A DNA stretch of 64,000 nucleotides from Niabella beijingensis (GTDB lineage: Bacteria > Bacteroidota > Bacteroidia > Chitinophagales > Chitinophagaceae). Both the position numbers and the translations under genes were made by a program. Where the stretch lies: positions 3,472,001 to 3,536,000 of the forward strand of contig NZ_JAIQDI010000001.1 of the NCBI RefSeq assembly GCF_020034665.1, written 5' to 3'. This document shows positions 44,401 to 53,183 of the stretch, in pieces (position 1 is the stretch's first letter; every line of letters starts with the position of its first letter). The notes under the pieces are model-generated. The model was not told the origin of the DNA. It saw nothing but the letters and a program-made list of their open reading frames with translations, and did no database searches.

Positions 44401-44691
44401 AACAACCCGTCCAACGAAGCCCCCGCACCCAATATGGTGCAGGCCCCGGCATATCTCAATTCACTGGCCTATGAAGACGCATCGTATATGCGGCTGCGTA
44501 ATGTGGTACTGGCGTACAACCTGGCAGACAAAAAGCTGCTCCGCAACCTGGCGGTTCAGAACCTGCGGGTATACCTATCGCTGACCAATTACTGGACACG
44601 CACAAAGGTTCAGGCTTACGGACCGGAGCAGGATACAGGCGATTACCCCGAACCCAAAACCATATTATTCGGATTGAACGTCACTTTTTAA
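41410..44691 (+). CDS. SusC-type TonB-dependent transporter with STN signalling domain
   Basis: About 1093 residues from the ATG at 41410. Long N-terminus with signal/TM segment (about 17-40), STN domain (about 47-118; INLNLKNKTISYVLKVIESG), carboxypeptidase-regulatory-like domain (about 125-205), VVGYGTQRKKDITGAV (about 212-227), plug with ILIRGRRSLSAGNTPLFVVD and QILKDASAQSIYGARAANG, then a barrel ending TILFGLNVTF. The STN domain links ligand transport to the FecR/sigma pair just upstream. It is the import channel of this locus, partnered with the SusD at 44759. Confidence 0.95.
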   Translation: MKKFDYPAVFLRGRLIVKYLLLMKLAISIIFITSLQALALKSESQERINLNLKNKTISYVLKVIESGYDYKFFYGDSVALNRHHVDLSVTNATIDNVMQQLLRNTAFSYKKMNERLVVIVGEKGARAALSVTGKVTDSNGKPLGGVSIIEKGTNNGTATKEDGTFSLSVKDESAVLTVSNVGYETQEVQVSASGRIAVTMQATDTKMNEVIVVGYGTQRKKDITGAVSSVSSEEMNKTPSTSIAEMLRGKAPGVQVTMGSAAPGGSSTILIRGRRSLSAGNTPLFVVDGVPMTSIDDINANDIESVQILKDASAQSIYGARAANGVILVTTKRGINGKLRVNYNGYLASQRLDRNFEFYNGKEWAAYRKEAFYNANGYYDESEAFSELMLDALYSGNEVNWEDVMIDPALQHKHDVLIQSGNDKTKYALGLGYFYQDGMVPSSDFKRMTGRLNIDQKIAKNFTIGSNILFTKSWRTIADGSFNSFITMPPLAKIYNDDGSLREDVTEAGESHYNPLWDIRNSKNTNNAERLLINLFADWKIAKWISYRANLSMNNRTDDDNIYKGTRHSTGKNTQGSAYVSTTTAKDYLVENILNLTASLHPKHQLEGTLMQSINQIRSKQMGVSGTGFPNDDLFYNGIGQANQYGLPSWTMSDRTLLSYMGRVRYNFMSRYLLTLAMRIDGSSVFGKNNKYGYFPSAAFAWRAKNERFLIDKDWLSDLKLRLSYGQVGNQGVNPYTTLGLTDKYLSEFGNIPVTGYLPGSSLRNPDLKWETSTSANIGLDFSLLKERLSGTIDWYHTETTDLLVSRSLPRTSGYVSQLVNLGRVQNSGLEIALNAQAVKTKDFSWDLNITFTKNRNKIKQIDGTVDANGKPNDDVNNKWFIGYPMNVYYDYAFDGIWQNGDDIAHSYMPAAKPGSIRVKNTNGDSTITADDRVILLRDPKWLGSLGTSFSYKNFTLSADLYISEGGVLYNAYLATFSTGGDLTGKRNGLRRNYWTQNNPSNEAPAPNMVQAPAYLNSLAYEDASYMRLRNVVLAYNLADKKLLRNLAVQNLRVYLSLTNYWTRTKVQAYGPEQDTGDYPEPKTILFGLNVTF

Positions 44692-44758
44692 AAAGGGAAC
44701 AAGAGTACCGCCGCTGCTGCAGGTGACGGCAGATTATTTAAATTATAAAAACAAGCAG

Positions 44759-46339
44759 ATGAAAAGAGCTTTATCAGCCATATGCGTTTTTACACTCTTC
44801 TTTCTGTCCTGTTCCAGGATGCTGGAGGAAAAAAATACCACACAGTATTCATCGGAATATATTTACAGTACACCGGAAGGATTAAAGCTGGCGGCTGCGG
44901 CGCTCTATACGTTACAGCGCTACTATGCAGATGACGCCGAAAATGCCACTGTGTTTGCGCTGGAACGGGCCACAGACCTGGCGGTTACCAACGGCGGCAC
45001 CGGCAACTATTTCGGGATCTATGACCCGAATTTTCTGAAACCCTCCTCCACACAGGTGCAATTTATGTGGAGCACCATGTATAATATTATCGGTAAAGCC
45101 AATGAGATCATAGCTGCAGGGACTGCAATGGAGGATACACGCGCCTTACGGCAAACCATTGCCGAGGCAAAATGTTTCCGGGCACAGTCGTATTTTTTAT
45201 TGTACCGCACCTTCGACCGGATCTGGCTGAACACCGGGCCCACCACTCCGGAGAACATCAATACCGCCAAGGATTATCATGCTGCCACACAAAAAGAAGT
45301 GTTTGACCTGTTGTACGATGATCTGGACTATGCGATTGAAAATCTTGACTGGACCTCCTATCAACCGGGACGGTTCAACCAGGCGGCGGCCCGCCATCTC
45401 AAAGCCAAGGCGGCTCTATGGCTGAAGGACTGGTCCGAAGCGCTCATCCAGGTAGATTCTATCGACCAATCCGGCTATTATCACCTGGTACCGCTGAACA
45501 CGGTATTTAACGCAGCCGATCTCAATCATCCCGAGGCCCTGCTGGTACAGCAATGGAGCAAGAACCCGGGTGGTAACCTGTCGAATACCACGCCTCAGGG
45601 CAATTACTTTGCAGCCTATTTTATCGCATCTTATCGCACGGAAATAGGAGGTACGGCCGAGTATGCCTGTTCTTATGAGAATGGCGGGTATACCTATGGC
45701 CGCTGCCTTCCCAGTCCCTATCTGTTCTCGCTTTATGATAAAGAGGTAGATAAACGCTATACAACTTATTATATTCAGCGCTACCGGAATACCACTGATA
45801 AAACCATTGCCTATGGCGCGGTAAATGTGGCACCCGGTGAGTATTTTCCAGCTTTAAAGGATGGTAAGGTCAACCGGTTCATCTATCCCGGTTGTGTGAA
45901 ATGGGGCGATGTATGGACCCGGGCCGCTTTTGAGCCGAGAAGCTATAAAGATGTGATCGTATACCGGCTGGCAGAAACCTACATCATGGGAGCAGAAGCC
46001 GCATTGCAAAAAGGCGATCAGGCACTGGCAAAATATTATTACAATAAAACATGGGAGCGGGCGGGCAACCCGGCTTTCGCCGGCACACTTACCATTAAGG
46101 ATATCATGGATGAACAGGCCAGGGAGTTGTCTTTTGAAGGAGACCGGTGGTATTTCTTAAAACGATTGGGCTTTTTGATCGATCAGGTAAAAAATTATGC
46201 AGGCGACCCCGGCATATCAGCATCTGTTGCGGGAAGAAAGAACCTGCCGGCAAACCCTCACTTTATCCGCTGGCCGATACCGGAGTCGGAAGTGATCAAT
46301 ATGGGCGCGGATAATTTTCCGCAGAACCCGGGCTATTGA
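44759..46339 (+). CDS. SusD/RagB-family lipoprotein of the sulfatase locus
   Basis: A 526-residue SusD (lipid-acceptor Cys18, FFLSCSR; start at ATG 44759, not the upstream GTG at 44723). TPR-like helices (AEAKCFRAQSYFLLYRTFDRIW) and the C-terminal SusD pattern (DEQARELSFEGDRWYFLKRLG, shortened as ARELSFEGDRWYFLKRLG; HFIRWPIPESEV) are typical. It lies 67 bp downstream of its SusC. Role: surface capture of the glycan and lid of the SusC channel. Confidence 0.95.
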   Translation: MKRALSAICVFTLFFLSCSRMLEEKNTTQYSSEYIYSTPEGLKLAAAALYTLQRYYADDAENATVFALERATDLAVTNGGTGNYFGIYDPNFLKPSSTQVQFMWSTMYNIIGKANEIIAAGTAMEDTRALRQTIAEAKCFRAQSYFLLYRTFDRIWLNTGPTTPENINTAKDYHAATQKEVFDLLYDDLDYAIENLDWTSYQPGRFNQAAARHLKAKAALWLKDWSEALIQVDSIDQSGYYHLVPLNTVFNAADLNHPEALLVQQWSKNPGGNLSNTTPQGNYFAAYFIASYRTEIGGTAEYACSYENGGYTYGRCLPSPYLFSLYDKEVDKRYTTYYIQRYRNTTDKTIAYGAVNVAPGEYFPALKDGKVNRFIYPGCVKWGDVWTRAAFEPRSYKDVIVYRLAETYIMGAEAALQKGDQALAKYYYNKTWERAGNPAFAGTLTIKDIMDEQARELSFEGDRWYFLKRLGFLIDQVKNYAGDPGISASVAGRKNLPANPHFIRWPIPESEVINMGADNFPQNPGY

Positions 46340-46465
46340 CAACCCGGATATGACCGGATAAAACGATTACAACAGGTAGTTATAACAACGCTGCGAAAAG
46401 CGGCAGGGTAACTATTGTCATAAACAATCAGTGTTTCTGAAATCCATTAACAAATAAAAAATATC

Positions 46466-47848
46466 ATGAAAAAAGGAAACGCAATCATCACCGCCTCGCT
46501 GGCTACTCTTTTTCTTTTTGCATGTCAAAAGAAAAACGTTCTGGTTGATCCAAAGGACACCGCCTTGTCCATGCCGGCTGCCGGTTCGCTGGCTAATGTA
46601 CCACGCAATGTTCAGATCGTGAACCAAAGCGGCACCTGGAAGATGCTGGTGGACGGATCTTCTTATTTTATAAAAGGAGCTGCAGTGAGCAATAAGCTTC
46701 CGAACCGGTACTGGTTCAATATAAATGCATACGGCGCCAACTCCATCCGGCAATATAGTGTGGATGCTGATACGCAGGGGCTGCTGGACTCGGCACAACT
46801 GAAGGGACTGACCGTTATTCTTTGTCTTTATGCAAAACACGAAAGCGACGGCTTTGATTATAACGATACGGCTGCTGTGAATTTACAGTTGCAGGATTTT
46901 AAATATTGGGTACAGCAATACCGTAACCATCCTGCTTTATTAATGTGGGCCATTGGTAATGAGCTTAACAGCGGATATTCGAATCTTAAATGCTGGGATG
47001 CGGTAGATGCTATTTCCCGGATGATACATGCGGAGGACCCTAATCATCCTACCAGCACCATTCTTTCCGGTTCCAGCATCACTACACTGAACAATGTGGC
47101 GCTGCGTGCGCCCGATCTGGATTGTGTGGGCATCAATGCTTACAGTGCGCTTGGCAATGTTCATAATAATGTACTGACCTCTAATATCAACAAGCCTTAC
47201 TATATCGGGGAGTTTGGTCCTGCCGGCACATGGGAGTCTCATGATACTACTTCATTCGGAACCCTGCATGAAAAAAGCAGTACCTCCAAGGCCAATGATT
47301 ATAAGAGCAAGTGGGGTGCTTATATCGATGTAAACATGGGCCATGCCTGTTTGGGCGGATATGCGTTTGTGCTGGGATATCAGCGGCAGGGTGCTGTTCC
47401 TATGTGGTATGGAATGCGTTCAAGGGAGAACCGCGCATTTGGTGCGCTGGAAGCATTGCAGTATCAATGGACGGGAGCCTTTCCCTCCAACCGTGCCCCG
47501 CAGATCGCCGGAAGCCGCAATCACATTACATTAGGAGGCAAGACCGAAGATGACAATGTAACGCTCACTGCCGGGCAGAATTATACCGGCAATATGATCG
47601 CAACGGACCCGGAAGGCGATCCCATAGCCTATGAATGGACAGTAGTGAAGGAAAAGGCAGCCATTAATCCTGATCTGTCGGTGCCGGGTACCTATCCCGG
47701 GCTTCCGGGTACCGTGTCCTATAACCCCGCTACGAATACGGTAACAGTAACAGCGCCTGCAACTGCGGGAAAGTACCGGTTGTACGGGTTTGCCAAAGAT
47801 GATCACAATCATATCGCCAGTGCCTGTCTTCCGTTCCGGCTACTTTAA
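46466..47848 (+). CDS. Clan GH-A-like glycoside hydrolase lipoprotein, copy 1
   Basis: A 460-residue lipoprotein (lipid-acceptor Cys20, LFAC). A short beta domain (about 45-75) leads into a TIM barrel resembling the GH2 C-terminal barrel: YGANSIRQYS, the acid/base Glu166 in WAIGNEL, and the nucleophile Glu249 in IGEFGPAGTW, the clan GH-A layout. The C-terminal 95 residues (about 350-460) are an Ig-like domain with DPEGDPIAYEW and KEKAA. It should cleave beta-linked glycans at the cell surface or in the periplasm; family number and substrate are not assigned. Paralogue of 49549-50895. Confidence 0.85.
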   Translation: MKKGNAIITASLATLFLFACQKKNVLVDPKDTALSMPAAGSLANVPRNVQIVNQSGTWKMLVDGSSYFIKGAAVSNKLPNRYWFNINAYGANSIRQYSVDADTQGLLDSAQLKGLTVILCLYAKHESDGFDYNDTAAVNLQLQDFKYWVQQYRNHPALLMWAIGNELNSGYSNLKCWDAVDAISRMIHAEDPNHPTSTILSGSSITTLNNVALRAPDLDCVGINAYSALGNVHNNVLTSNINKPYYIGEFGPAGTWESHDTTSFGTLHEKSSTSKANDYKSKWGAYIDVNMGHACLGGYAFVLGYQRQGAVPMWYGMRSRENRAFGALEALQYQWTGAFPSNRAPQIAGSRNHITLGGKTEDDNVTLTAGQNYTGNMIATDPEGDPIAYEWTVVKEKAAINPDLSVPGTYPGLPGTVSYNPATNTVTVTAPATAGKYRLYGFAKDDHNHIASACLPFRLL

Positions 47849-47886
47849 ACAGTTTCTTTTATTGACATTAAAATATACAGCTACTG

Positions 47887-49542
47887 ATGAATTTAAAATT
47901 TTTTCAACTGACCGCATGTTTCTTTTTGTGTTGCCTGAGGTGGGCGGCTGCAGCGCCGCCAACCTATGATGTTTGTGTATACGGTGCTTCGGCTTCGGGA
48001 GTGATTGCCGCGATACAGGCAGCCCGTATGGGGAAAAAAGTGATACTGATCGCAAAGGACGGGCATGTGGGCGGACTGGCCACCTCCGGACTTACAGCTA
48101 CCGACATGAACCGTAATGACCTTGTTGGCGGAGTGACAAAGGAGTTTTACAGCCGCATTTACGATTATTACCTGGAACCCCCTGTCTGGAAATACCAGTC
48201 GAGAGACTCGTTCATGCAATCTACATTAAAACGGACCTACAAGGGTAAAAATGAGGAACGGAAAATCCAATGGGTCTATGAGTCTTCCGTTGCTGAAAGG
48301 ATCATGCGGGAAATGTTGAAGACAGCCGGCGTTGAAGTGTTGTTCAATCACCGTCTCGACCGGTCTGAAAAGGTAGTGAAGCAGGGGAACACAATTAAGA
48401 ATATCGTCGTGAAAGGAGGAATGGTGATACAGGCTGCCATGTATATTGATGCCAGCTATGAAGGAGACCTGCTGGCCAAAGCAGGTGTTTCTTATACAGT
48501 AGGGAGGGAATCGAATCAGCAATATGGTGAAAACTATAATGGCATCCGGATCAATTATACACTGGGATCAGACAGCACACCGATCAGTCCTTACCGGAAA
48601 CCCGGTAAACCAACGTCGGGATTGTTACCGTACATTGCCGGTGCTCCCTGGGGAAAACAGGGTGAAGCCGATAAAAGGGTACAGGCGTATTGTTACCGGA
48701 TGACACTTACCAATGTTGCCGGAAACCGTGTGCCCATCTCCCGGCCGAAGAACTACAACCCCTTATGGTACGAACTGCTGGCGCGGGAGCTGGCGGTAAA
48801 TCCGGGAAAGAAATTGCAACAGATCATTACACTTACCCCCATGCCCAATAAAAAAACAGATACCAATCACCTGGATTTTTTTGGTGCCAGTTATGATTAT
48901 GCAGAAGCAGATGATGCTACCCGGTTAAAAATAGAACAGTTGCATAAAGACTATGCCCTGGGCATGCTCTGGTTCCTGGCTAATGATAAGCGGGTGCCAC
49001 GTCATATCCGCGAGGAGATGGGGGAATGGGGTTTGCCAAAAGATGAATTCAGGGATACCGGTAATTTCCCTTTCCAACTTTATGTACGGGAGGCAAGACG
49101 GATGATCGGCGCATTTGTAATGACTGAAAAAAACGTACGTAAAGAAGAACGCGAGCCTGCAACGCATTCCATTGGTTTGGGCTCCTATGCACTCGACTGT
49201 CATTTTGTGTCGAGGGTGGTAGATGAAACGGGGCGGTTAAAAAATGAGGGAACAATTTTTTACCCTACAACACCTTATACCATCAGTTATTATTCCATCA
49301 CACCCCGGGAGGCCGAATGTTCAAACCTCTTGTCGACTGTTTGTCTTTCCGCATCACATGTGGCGTACAGTACCATACGTATGGAACCGGTATACATGAT
49401 ACTGGGCCAGTCTGCGGCAACCGCAGCAGCATTGGCAATTGATGCACGCTGCCCGGTGCAGCAGATCTCTTATGACCGGCTGAAAGCGCAATTGCTCAAA
49501 GACGGTCAGTTACTTAATGTGCCCTCCTCTTCATTAAACTAA
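47887..49542 (+). CDS. FAD-dependent oxidoreductase (FAD_oxidored/PF12831 type)
   Basis: A 551-residue protein with signal peptide (about 1-22) and an N-terminal dinucleotide fold: YDVCVYGASASGVIAAIQAA (27-46) and GKKVILI, then GHVGGLATSGL. The C-terminus has the second FAD contact (GQSAATAAALAID). Such exported FAD oxidoreductases are frequent in Bacteroidota glycan loci, where their role is largely unknown; oxidation of a sugar or of a non-sugar substituent is plausible. It sits between the two GH paralogues, 6 bp before the second, so it belongs to the same operon. Confidence 0.88.
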   Translation: MNLKFFQLTACFFLCCLRWAAAAPPTYDVCVYGASASGVIAAIQAARMGKKVILIAKDGHVGGLATSGLTATDMNRNDLVGGVTKEFYSRIYDYYLEPPVWKYQSRDSFMQSTLKRTYKGKNEERKIQWVYESSVAERIMREMLKTAGVEVLFNHRLDRSEKVVKQGNTIKNIVVKGGMVIQAAMYIDASYEGDLLAKAGVSYTVGRESNQQYGENYNGIRINYTLGSDSTPISPYRKPGKPTSGLLPYIAGAPWGKQGEADKRVQAYCYRMTLTNVAGNRVPISRPKNYNPLWYELLARELAVNPGKKLQQIITLTPMPNKKTDTNHLDFFGASYDYAEADDATRLKIEQLHKDYALGMLWFLANDKRVPRHIREEMGEWGLPKDEFRDTGNFPFQLYVREARRMIGAFVMTEKNVRKEEREPATHSIGLGSYALDCHFVSRVVDETGRLKNEGTIFYPTTPYTISYYSITPREAECSNLLSTVCLSASHVAYSTIRMEPVYMILGQSAATAAALAIDARCPVQQISYDRLKAQLLKDGQLLNVPSSSLN

Positions 49543-49548
49543 CAGGCT

Positions 49549-50895
49549 ATGAAGTATTGTATTATTCTGCTGAATATTCTTTTTGTTGTTGCGGCGGGCT
49601 GTAAACAGGATCATTATCAGATCCCGGCCGCCTCATTCGATGATGGTCCTCCGGGCCCGCCTTCCGTTGTAAAAACCGTACGGGTAAACGACAAATGGCG
49701 GTTGCTGGTAAACGATACCGACTTTTATATAAAAGGTGTTGCTGCAAATGACTACTGGCAGGATGCGATCCGCTACGGTGCCAATGCCGTGCGGACTTAT
49801 GGCGTGTCCAAAAGCACGAAGTCGATCATGGACAGTGTTTATAAAGTAGGGCTGTTTGTGAATTTTGGTATTTATATCAAAAGAGAGGTCGATGGATTTG
49901 ATTATAACGATGAAGCGGCGGTGAAAGCACAGTTTGAAAGCACGAAAGCAGCGGTGAACCGCTTTAAAGATCACCCGGCATTGCTGGTCTGGTCCATCGG
50001 AAACGAAGCGGAGGCCTCTTATACCAACCGCAGGCTTTGGACGGCCATCAATGATATTGCAAAAATGATTCATGAAATAGATAAGAATCATCCGACTACA
50101 GTAACACTGGCTACCTCCAATGTGGATCATATCCGGAATATCATGCAGCTGGCGCCGGAAATTGATATCCTGTCGGTCAATTGCTATGCCCCCAATTTGC
50201 CCGGCGTACCGGCCAATCTTCAGGCGGCGGGATGGAACAAGCCGTATATGATTACAGAATTCGGACCAAGAGGCACCTGGCAGATGGCGCCGGAACCACA
50301 GCGGATACTGCCCTGGGGCGGATTGGTGGAACAAACAAGTACGGAAAAAGCAGCCGACTATCTCCATGCCTATCAGCAGGAGATCCTTCCGAACCGTGAT
50401 AAAGGTTGCCTCGGCTCCTTTGTGTTTTTATGGGGATATCAGCGCCATGGCGAAGTGCTGACCTGGTATGGGTTGTTTGATAAAAAAAAGAACAGCTTCG
50501 AAGCTGCAGATGCCATGCAGTATGCCTGGACGGGGCAATATCCGGCAAACAGGGCCCCGGTTATTGCTTCGCGTAATGATCTGCTGCTGAACGGAAAGAA
50601 GGCGGAGGCTGCAGTGACCTTGCCGGTTAACGGACAAAACAATACGGCCATGGTAACGGCCGCTGATCCGGAAGGCGATCCGCTTACCTATGAATGGCTG
50701 ATCGTAAAAGAAAAAGCGGCCGCGTCCGATGGAAGTCTGCCGGAGGGTATGGAAGGACTGATCGCTGATAACAAGAAGGCTCAGATCAGTTTTAAAGCAC
50801 CGGCGGAAGGCGGTGCTTACCGGTTGTATGTTTTTGTTCGGGATGATACGCATAAAAAAGTGGCGAGCGCGGTCATTCCCTTTTTAGTTAATTAG
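49549..50895 (+). CDS. Clan GH-A-like glycoside hydrolase lipoprotein, copy 2
   Basis: A 448-residue lipoprotein (lipid-acceptor Cys18, VAAGC) paralogous to 46466-47848. Matching motifs: YGANAVRTYG, HPALLVWSIGNE with acid/base Glu153, ITEFGPRGTW with nucleophile Glu237, CLGSFVFLWGYQRHGEVLTW and the C-terminal Ig-like domain with DPEGDPLTYEW and KEKAA. Both catalytic Glu are present, so two active enzymes with related but not identical specificity are likely. It starts 6 bp after the oxidoreductase stop. Confidence 0.85.
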   Translation: MKYCIILLNILFVVAAGCKQDHYQIPAASFDDGPPGPPSVVKTVRVNDKWRLLVNDTDFYIKGVAANDYWQDAIRYGANAVRTYGVSKSTKSIMDSVYKVGLFVNFGIYIKREVDGFDYNDEAAVKAQFESTKAAVNRFKDHPALLVWSIGNEAEASYTNRRLWTAINDIAKMIHEIDKNHPTTVTLATSNVDHIRNIMQLAPEIDILSVNCYAPNLPGVPANLQAAGWNKPYMITEFGPRGTWQMAPEPQRILPWGGLVEQTSTEKAADYLHAYQQEILPNRDKGCLGSFVFLWGYQRHGEVLTWYGLFDKKKNSFEAADAMQYAWTGQYPANRAPVIASRNDLLLNGKKAEAAVTLPVNGQNNTAMVTAADPEGDPLTYEWLIVKEKAAASDGSLPEGMEGLIADNKKAQISFKAPAEGGAYRLYVFVRDDTHKKVASAVIPFLVN

Positions 50896-50908
50896 GAAAA
50901 CGGATACA

Positions 50909-52135
50909 ATGAAACGATTTAAAAATTTAACTGCTTTTGTGCTGCCAGTGCTCCTCTTCCTGGCTTGTAACAAGAGTGAGGGACTTCAGGTGGAAAAATT
51001 TTCAAGACCGGCATTCGGAGTTCAATCACTGAATGCGATTCCGGCTGCCCTGCATCCCGGCGATGTGATCAGTCTGAAACTGAATATAACACCCCCTTCC
51101 GGTTTTGCCATCAGCAAACTGGTAACGCAGCTGAACAATGCAGCGCTGCCAGGCAGTGAATTACAGGTTACCGGAAGTACGGCGCCGGTGGCGTATACGT
51201 ACGCATATAAAATAACAGACAGTACCATAGGCAATTCCCTGTTGCTTACAGTGGTGGCTTACGATGCAGCAGGCACCCGTGCAACCGTAAAAGAATATAC
51301 TGTTTACATACAGGCTTCAAAAGCCGATATGACTGTTACGATCCCGGATGACGCGCCGGATACCGTTTTGGCAGGTGACAGCGTGGTGTTTGAGGTGGCC
51401 GTGACTTCTGCCATAGCGCTGCGTAGTATCCGGGTATACCGGGATAATACCGAGCTGACGGACCATGTCAAAACCAGTTTTGCAGATCCCTATCACGACC
51501 GGTATACGTTTGCATATAAAACTACAGAAGCTGAAGCAGGCGCACCGCTGGAGTTTGTTTTTGAGGTGATGGACGGTAACGGGAACCTGGTGCGTTCGCA
51601 GCCGTATAAACTTGCGGTAAAAAGAGCCATTGCCGGGAATTTAAATGAGTATTATAATGTAAACCTGGGCGCACAGCTTTGTACGGAAGCAGGCCCCTTT
51701 TTAAACGCTGCTACCGGAGCGGTATACCCGGTAACCGGATCGGCGGCGGCGAGCAATAAAATCGACCTGGTCACCTTTTATAGCGGTGCAAGCTTTGCGT
51801 TTAACATCACTGCTCCAACCCTGGAGTCGGTTGCGGCAAATATTTATAAATCGGGCGCTGATGCAATGGCTGGCTGGCCGGTACGGAATCCGACACGGAT
51901 AAAAATGCTTACAGCAGCTACTGCCGCTACGTTTACAGGTATCAGCAATTATGAAGAGATAGAGGCGCTGTATGAAGCTGCGGGTGATGAAAAAGAAACC
52001 TCAACAGCATTAAAAGATGGAAATGTATTTGCCTTCAGAACCGCAGCGGGCAATTACGGGATCGCATTGGTAAAATCAAGATCACAGAATTCCAATAAAG
52101 GATACATCACCATTGATCTTAAAATTCAAAAATAA
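50909..52135 (+). CDS. Putative surface glycan-binding lipoprotein
   Basis: A 408-residue lipoprotein (lipid-acceptor Cys20, LFLAC) at the end of the locus, 13 bp after the second GH gene. Two Ig-like beta domains (about 40-135 and 140-240) precede a C-terminal domain (250-408) rich in small residues (YSGASFAFNITAP; GYITIDLKIQK). No catalytic motif is visible. Position and domain layout fit a SusE/SusF-like or SGBP-type glycan binder; sequence alone does not prove it. Confidence 0.7.
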   Translation: MKRFKNLTAFVLPVLLFLACNKSEGLQVEKFSRPAFGVQSLNAIPAALHPGDVISLKLNITPPSGFAISKLVTQLNNAALPGSELQVTGSTAPVAYTYAYKITDSTIGNSLLLTVVAYDAAGTRATVKEYTVYIQASKADMTVTIPDDAPDTVLAGDSVVFEVAVTSAIALRSIRVYRDNTELTDHVKTSFADPYHDRYTFAYKTTEAEAGAPLEFVFEVMDGNGNLVRSQPYKLAVKRAIAGNLNEYYNVNLGAQLCTEAGPFLNAATGAVYPVTGSAAASNKIDLVTFYSGASFAFNITAPTLESVAANIYKSGADAMAGWPVRNPTRIKMLTAATAATFTGISNYEEIEALYEAAGDEKETSTALKDGNVFAFRTAAGNYGIALVKSRSQNSNKGYITIDLKIQK

Positions 52136-52166
52136 CAACGGAAGAATGGGGATTTGAGAAATTGAG

Positions 52167-52184
52167 TCCCGATAACTATCGGGA
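52167..52184. terminator. Hairpin between convergent operons
   Basis: Arms TCCCGAT and ATCGGGA with loop AACT, about 30 bp after the last gene of the utilisation locus and convergent to rnz. CTATCGGGAT recurs at about 52212-52221, and GAATTGAG/TTTGAG words echo the terminator at 17351-17423. Confidence 0.6.
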
Positions 52185-52248
52185 TTAGAATTGAGTTTTG
52201 AGTTCTGGTAGCTATCGGGATGAAGTTTGGGATTCGACGTTTAACCGG

Positions 52249-53154
52249 TCAGGGCATGCGGTAGCAGACACCTTCCAGTGCCAGGTCGGTATTGGGAAAG
52301 ACCTCCCGTGTTTCTTTTTCAAATTCATCCAGCACATCATAACGGCTGCTGAAATGCCCGACCAGTAATTTTTTTACGTTGGCTTTTTTTGCGATCAGCG
52401 CCGCCTGTTTTGAGGTTGAATGGAACCGGACACGGGCCTGTTCGGCAAAGTTCTCAAGATAAGTAGCCTCATGATAGATCATGTCGGCATCTTTTAATAC
52501 CGGTATAAACGATTCATCATACTTGGTGTCGGCGCAGTAGGCATAGGTCCTGCCTTTTGGCCCTGGCTGTGTAAGCAGTTCATTGTTTATAATAGTGCCG
52601 TCGGGTGCTGTATAATCCATTCCCTGCTGCAGTTTTTCAAACCAGCTGTAATGCAGGTTGTGGGCGGCTGCCGCATCCGGATCAATGCGACGTGGATTTT
52701 TCCGTTCTCTGAAAACAAAGCCAAAACATTCAATACGGTGATCGGTCCTGAAGCAGCTGATCTCGATATCATCCACTGTCATCAGGTATCCCGGCTGTTG
52801 CAGGGGGTGAAAATGGAAGGGATAGGATAAGCGGGTGTCTGCCAGGCGGAACTGCAGCTCCAGTATTTCCTGCAGGGCCGGCGGGCCAATGAGGTGCAGC
52901 TCCTGCTGGCGCCCCAGCAGTGCAAAGGAGTTTAATAATCCCACAAGTCCGAAATAATGATCGCCGTGCAGGTGCGAGATAAAGATGTGCGAGATACGGC
53001 TGCGGCGGATCTTATAACGGATCAGCTGTATCTGTGTGCCCTCCCCGCAATCGATCAGGAACTTGCGGTTGGTCATAGTGAGCACCTGGCTAGTCGGATG
53101 CCGGTCGAAGGCCGGCACAGCCGAATTATTTCCCAGGATGGTTACACCTAACAT
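52249..53154 (-). CDS. rnz: Ribonuclease Z
   Basis: A 301-residue tRNA 3'-processing endonuclease of the metallo-beta-lactamase fold. HLHGDHYFGL (61-70) gives His61, His63, Asp65 and His66; GEGTQIQL (37-44), the later DTKYDESF, YHEATYL and GHFSSRYD complete the zinc site and exosite region. The length fits short bacterial RNase Z. It follows the STAS gene by 29 bp on the same strand, so they are likely co-transcribed. Confidence 0.96.
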   Translation of the reverse strand: MLGVTILGNNSAVPAFDRHPTSQVLTMTNRKFLIDCGEGTQIQLIRYKIRRSRISHIFISHLHGDHYFGLVGLLNSFALLGRQQELHLIGPPALQEILELQFRLADTRLSYPFHFHPLQQPGYLMTVDDIEISCFRTDHRIECFGFVFRERKNPRRIDPDAAAAHNLHYSWFEKLQQGMDYTAPDGTIINNELLTQPGPKGRTYAYCADTKYDESFIPVLKDADMIYHEATYLENFAEQARVRFHSTSKQAALIAKKANVKKLLVGHFSSRYDVLDEFEKETREVFPNTDLALEGVCYRMP

Positions 53155-53183
53155 GCTGACTGAACTTTTTCCGTAATTATTTG

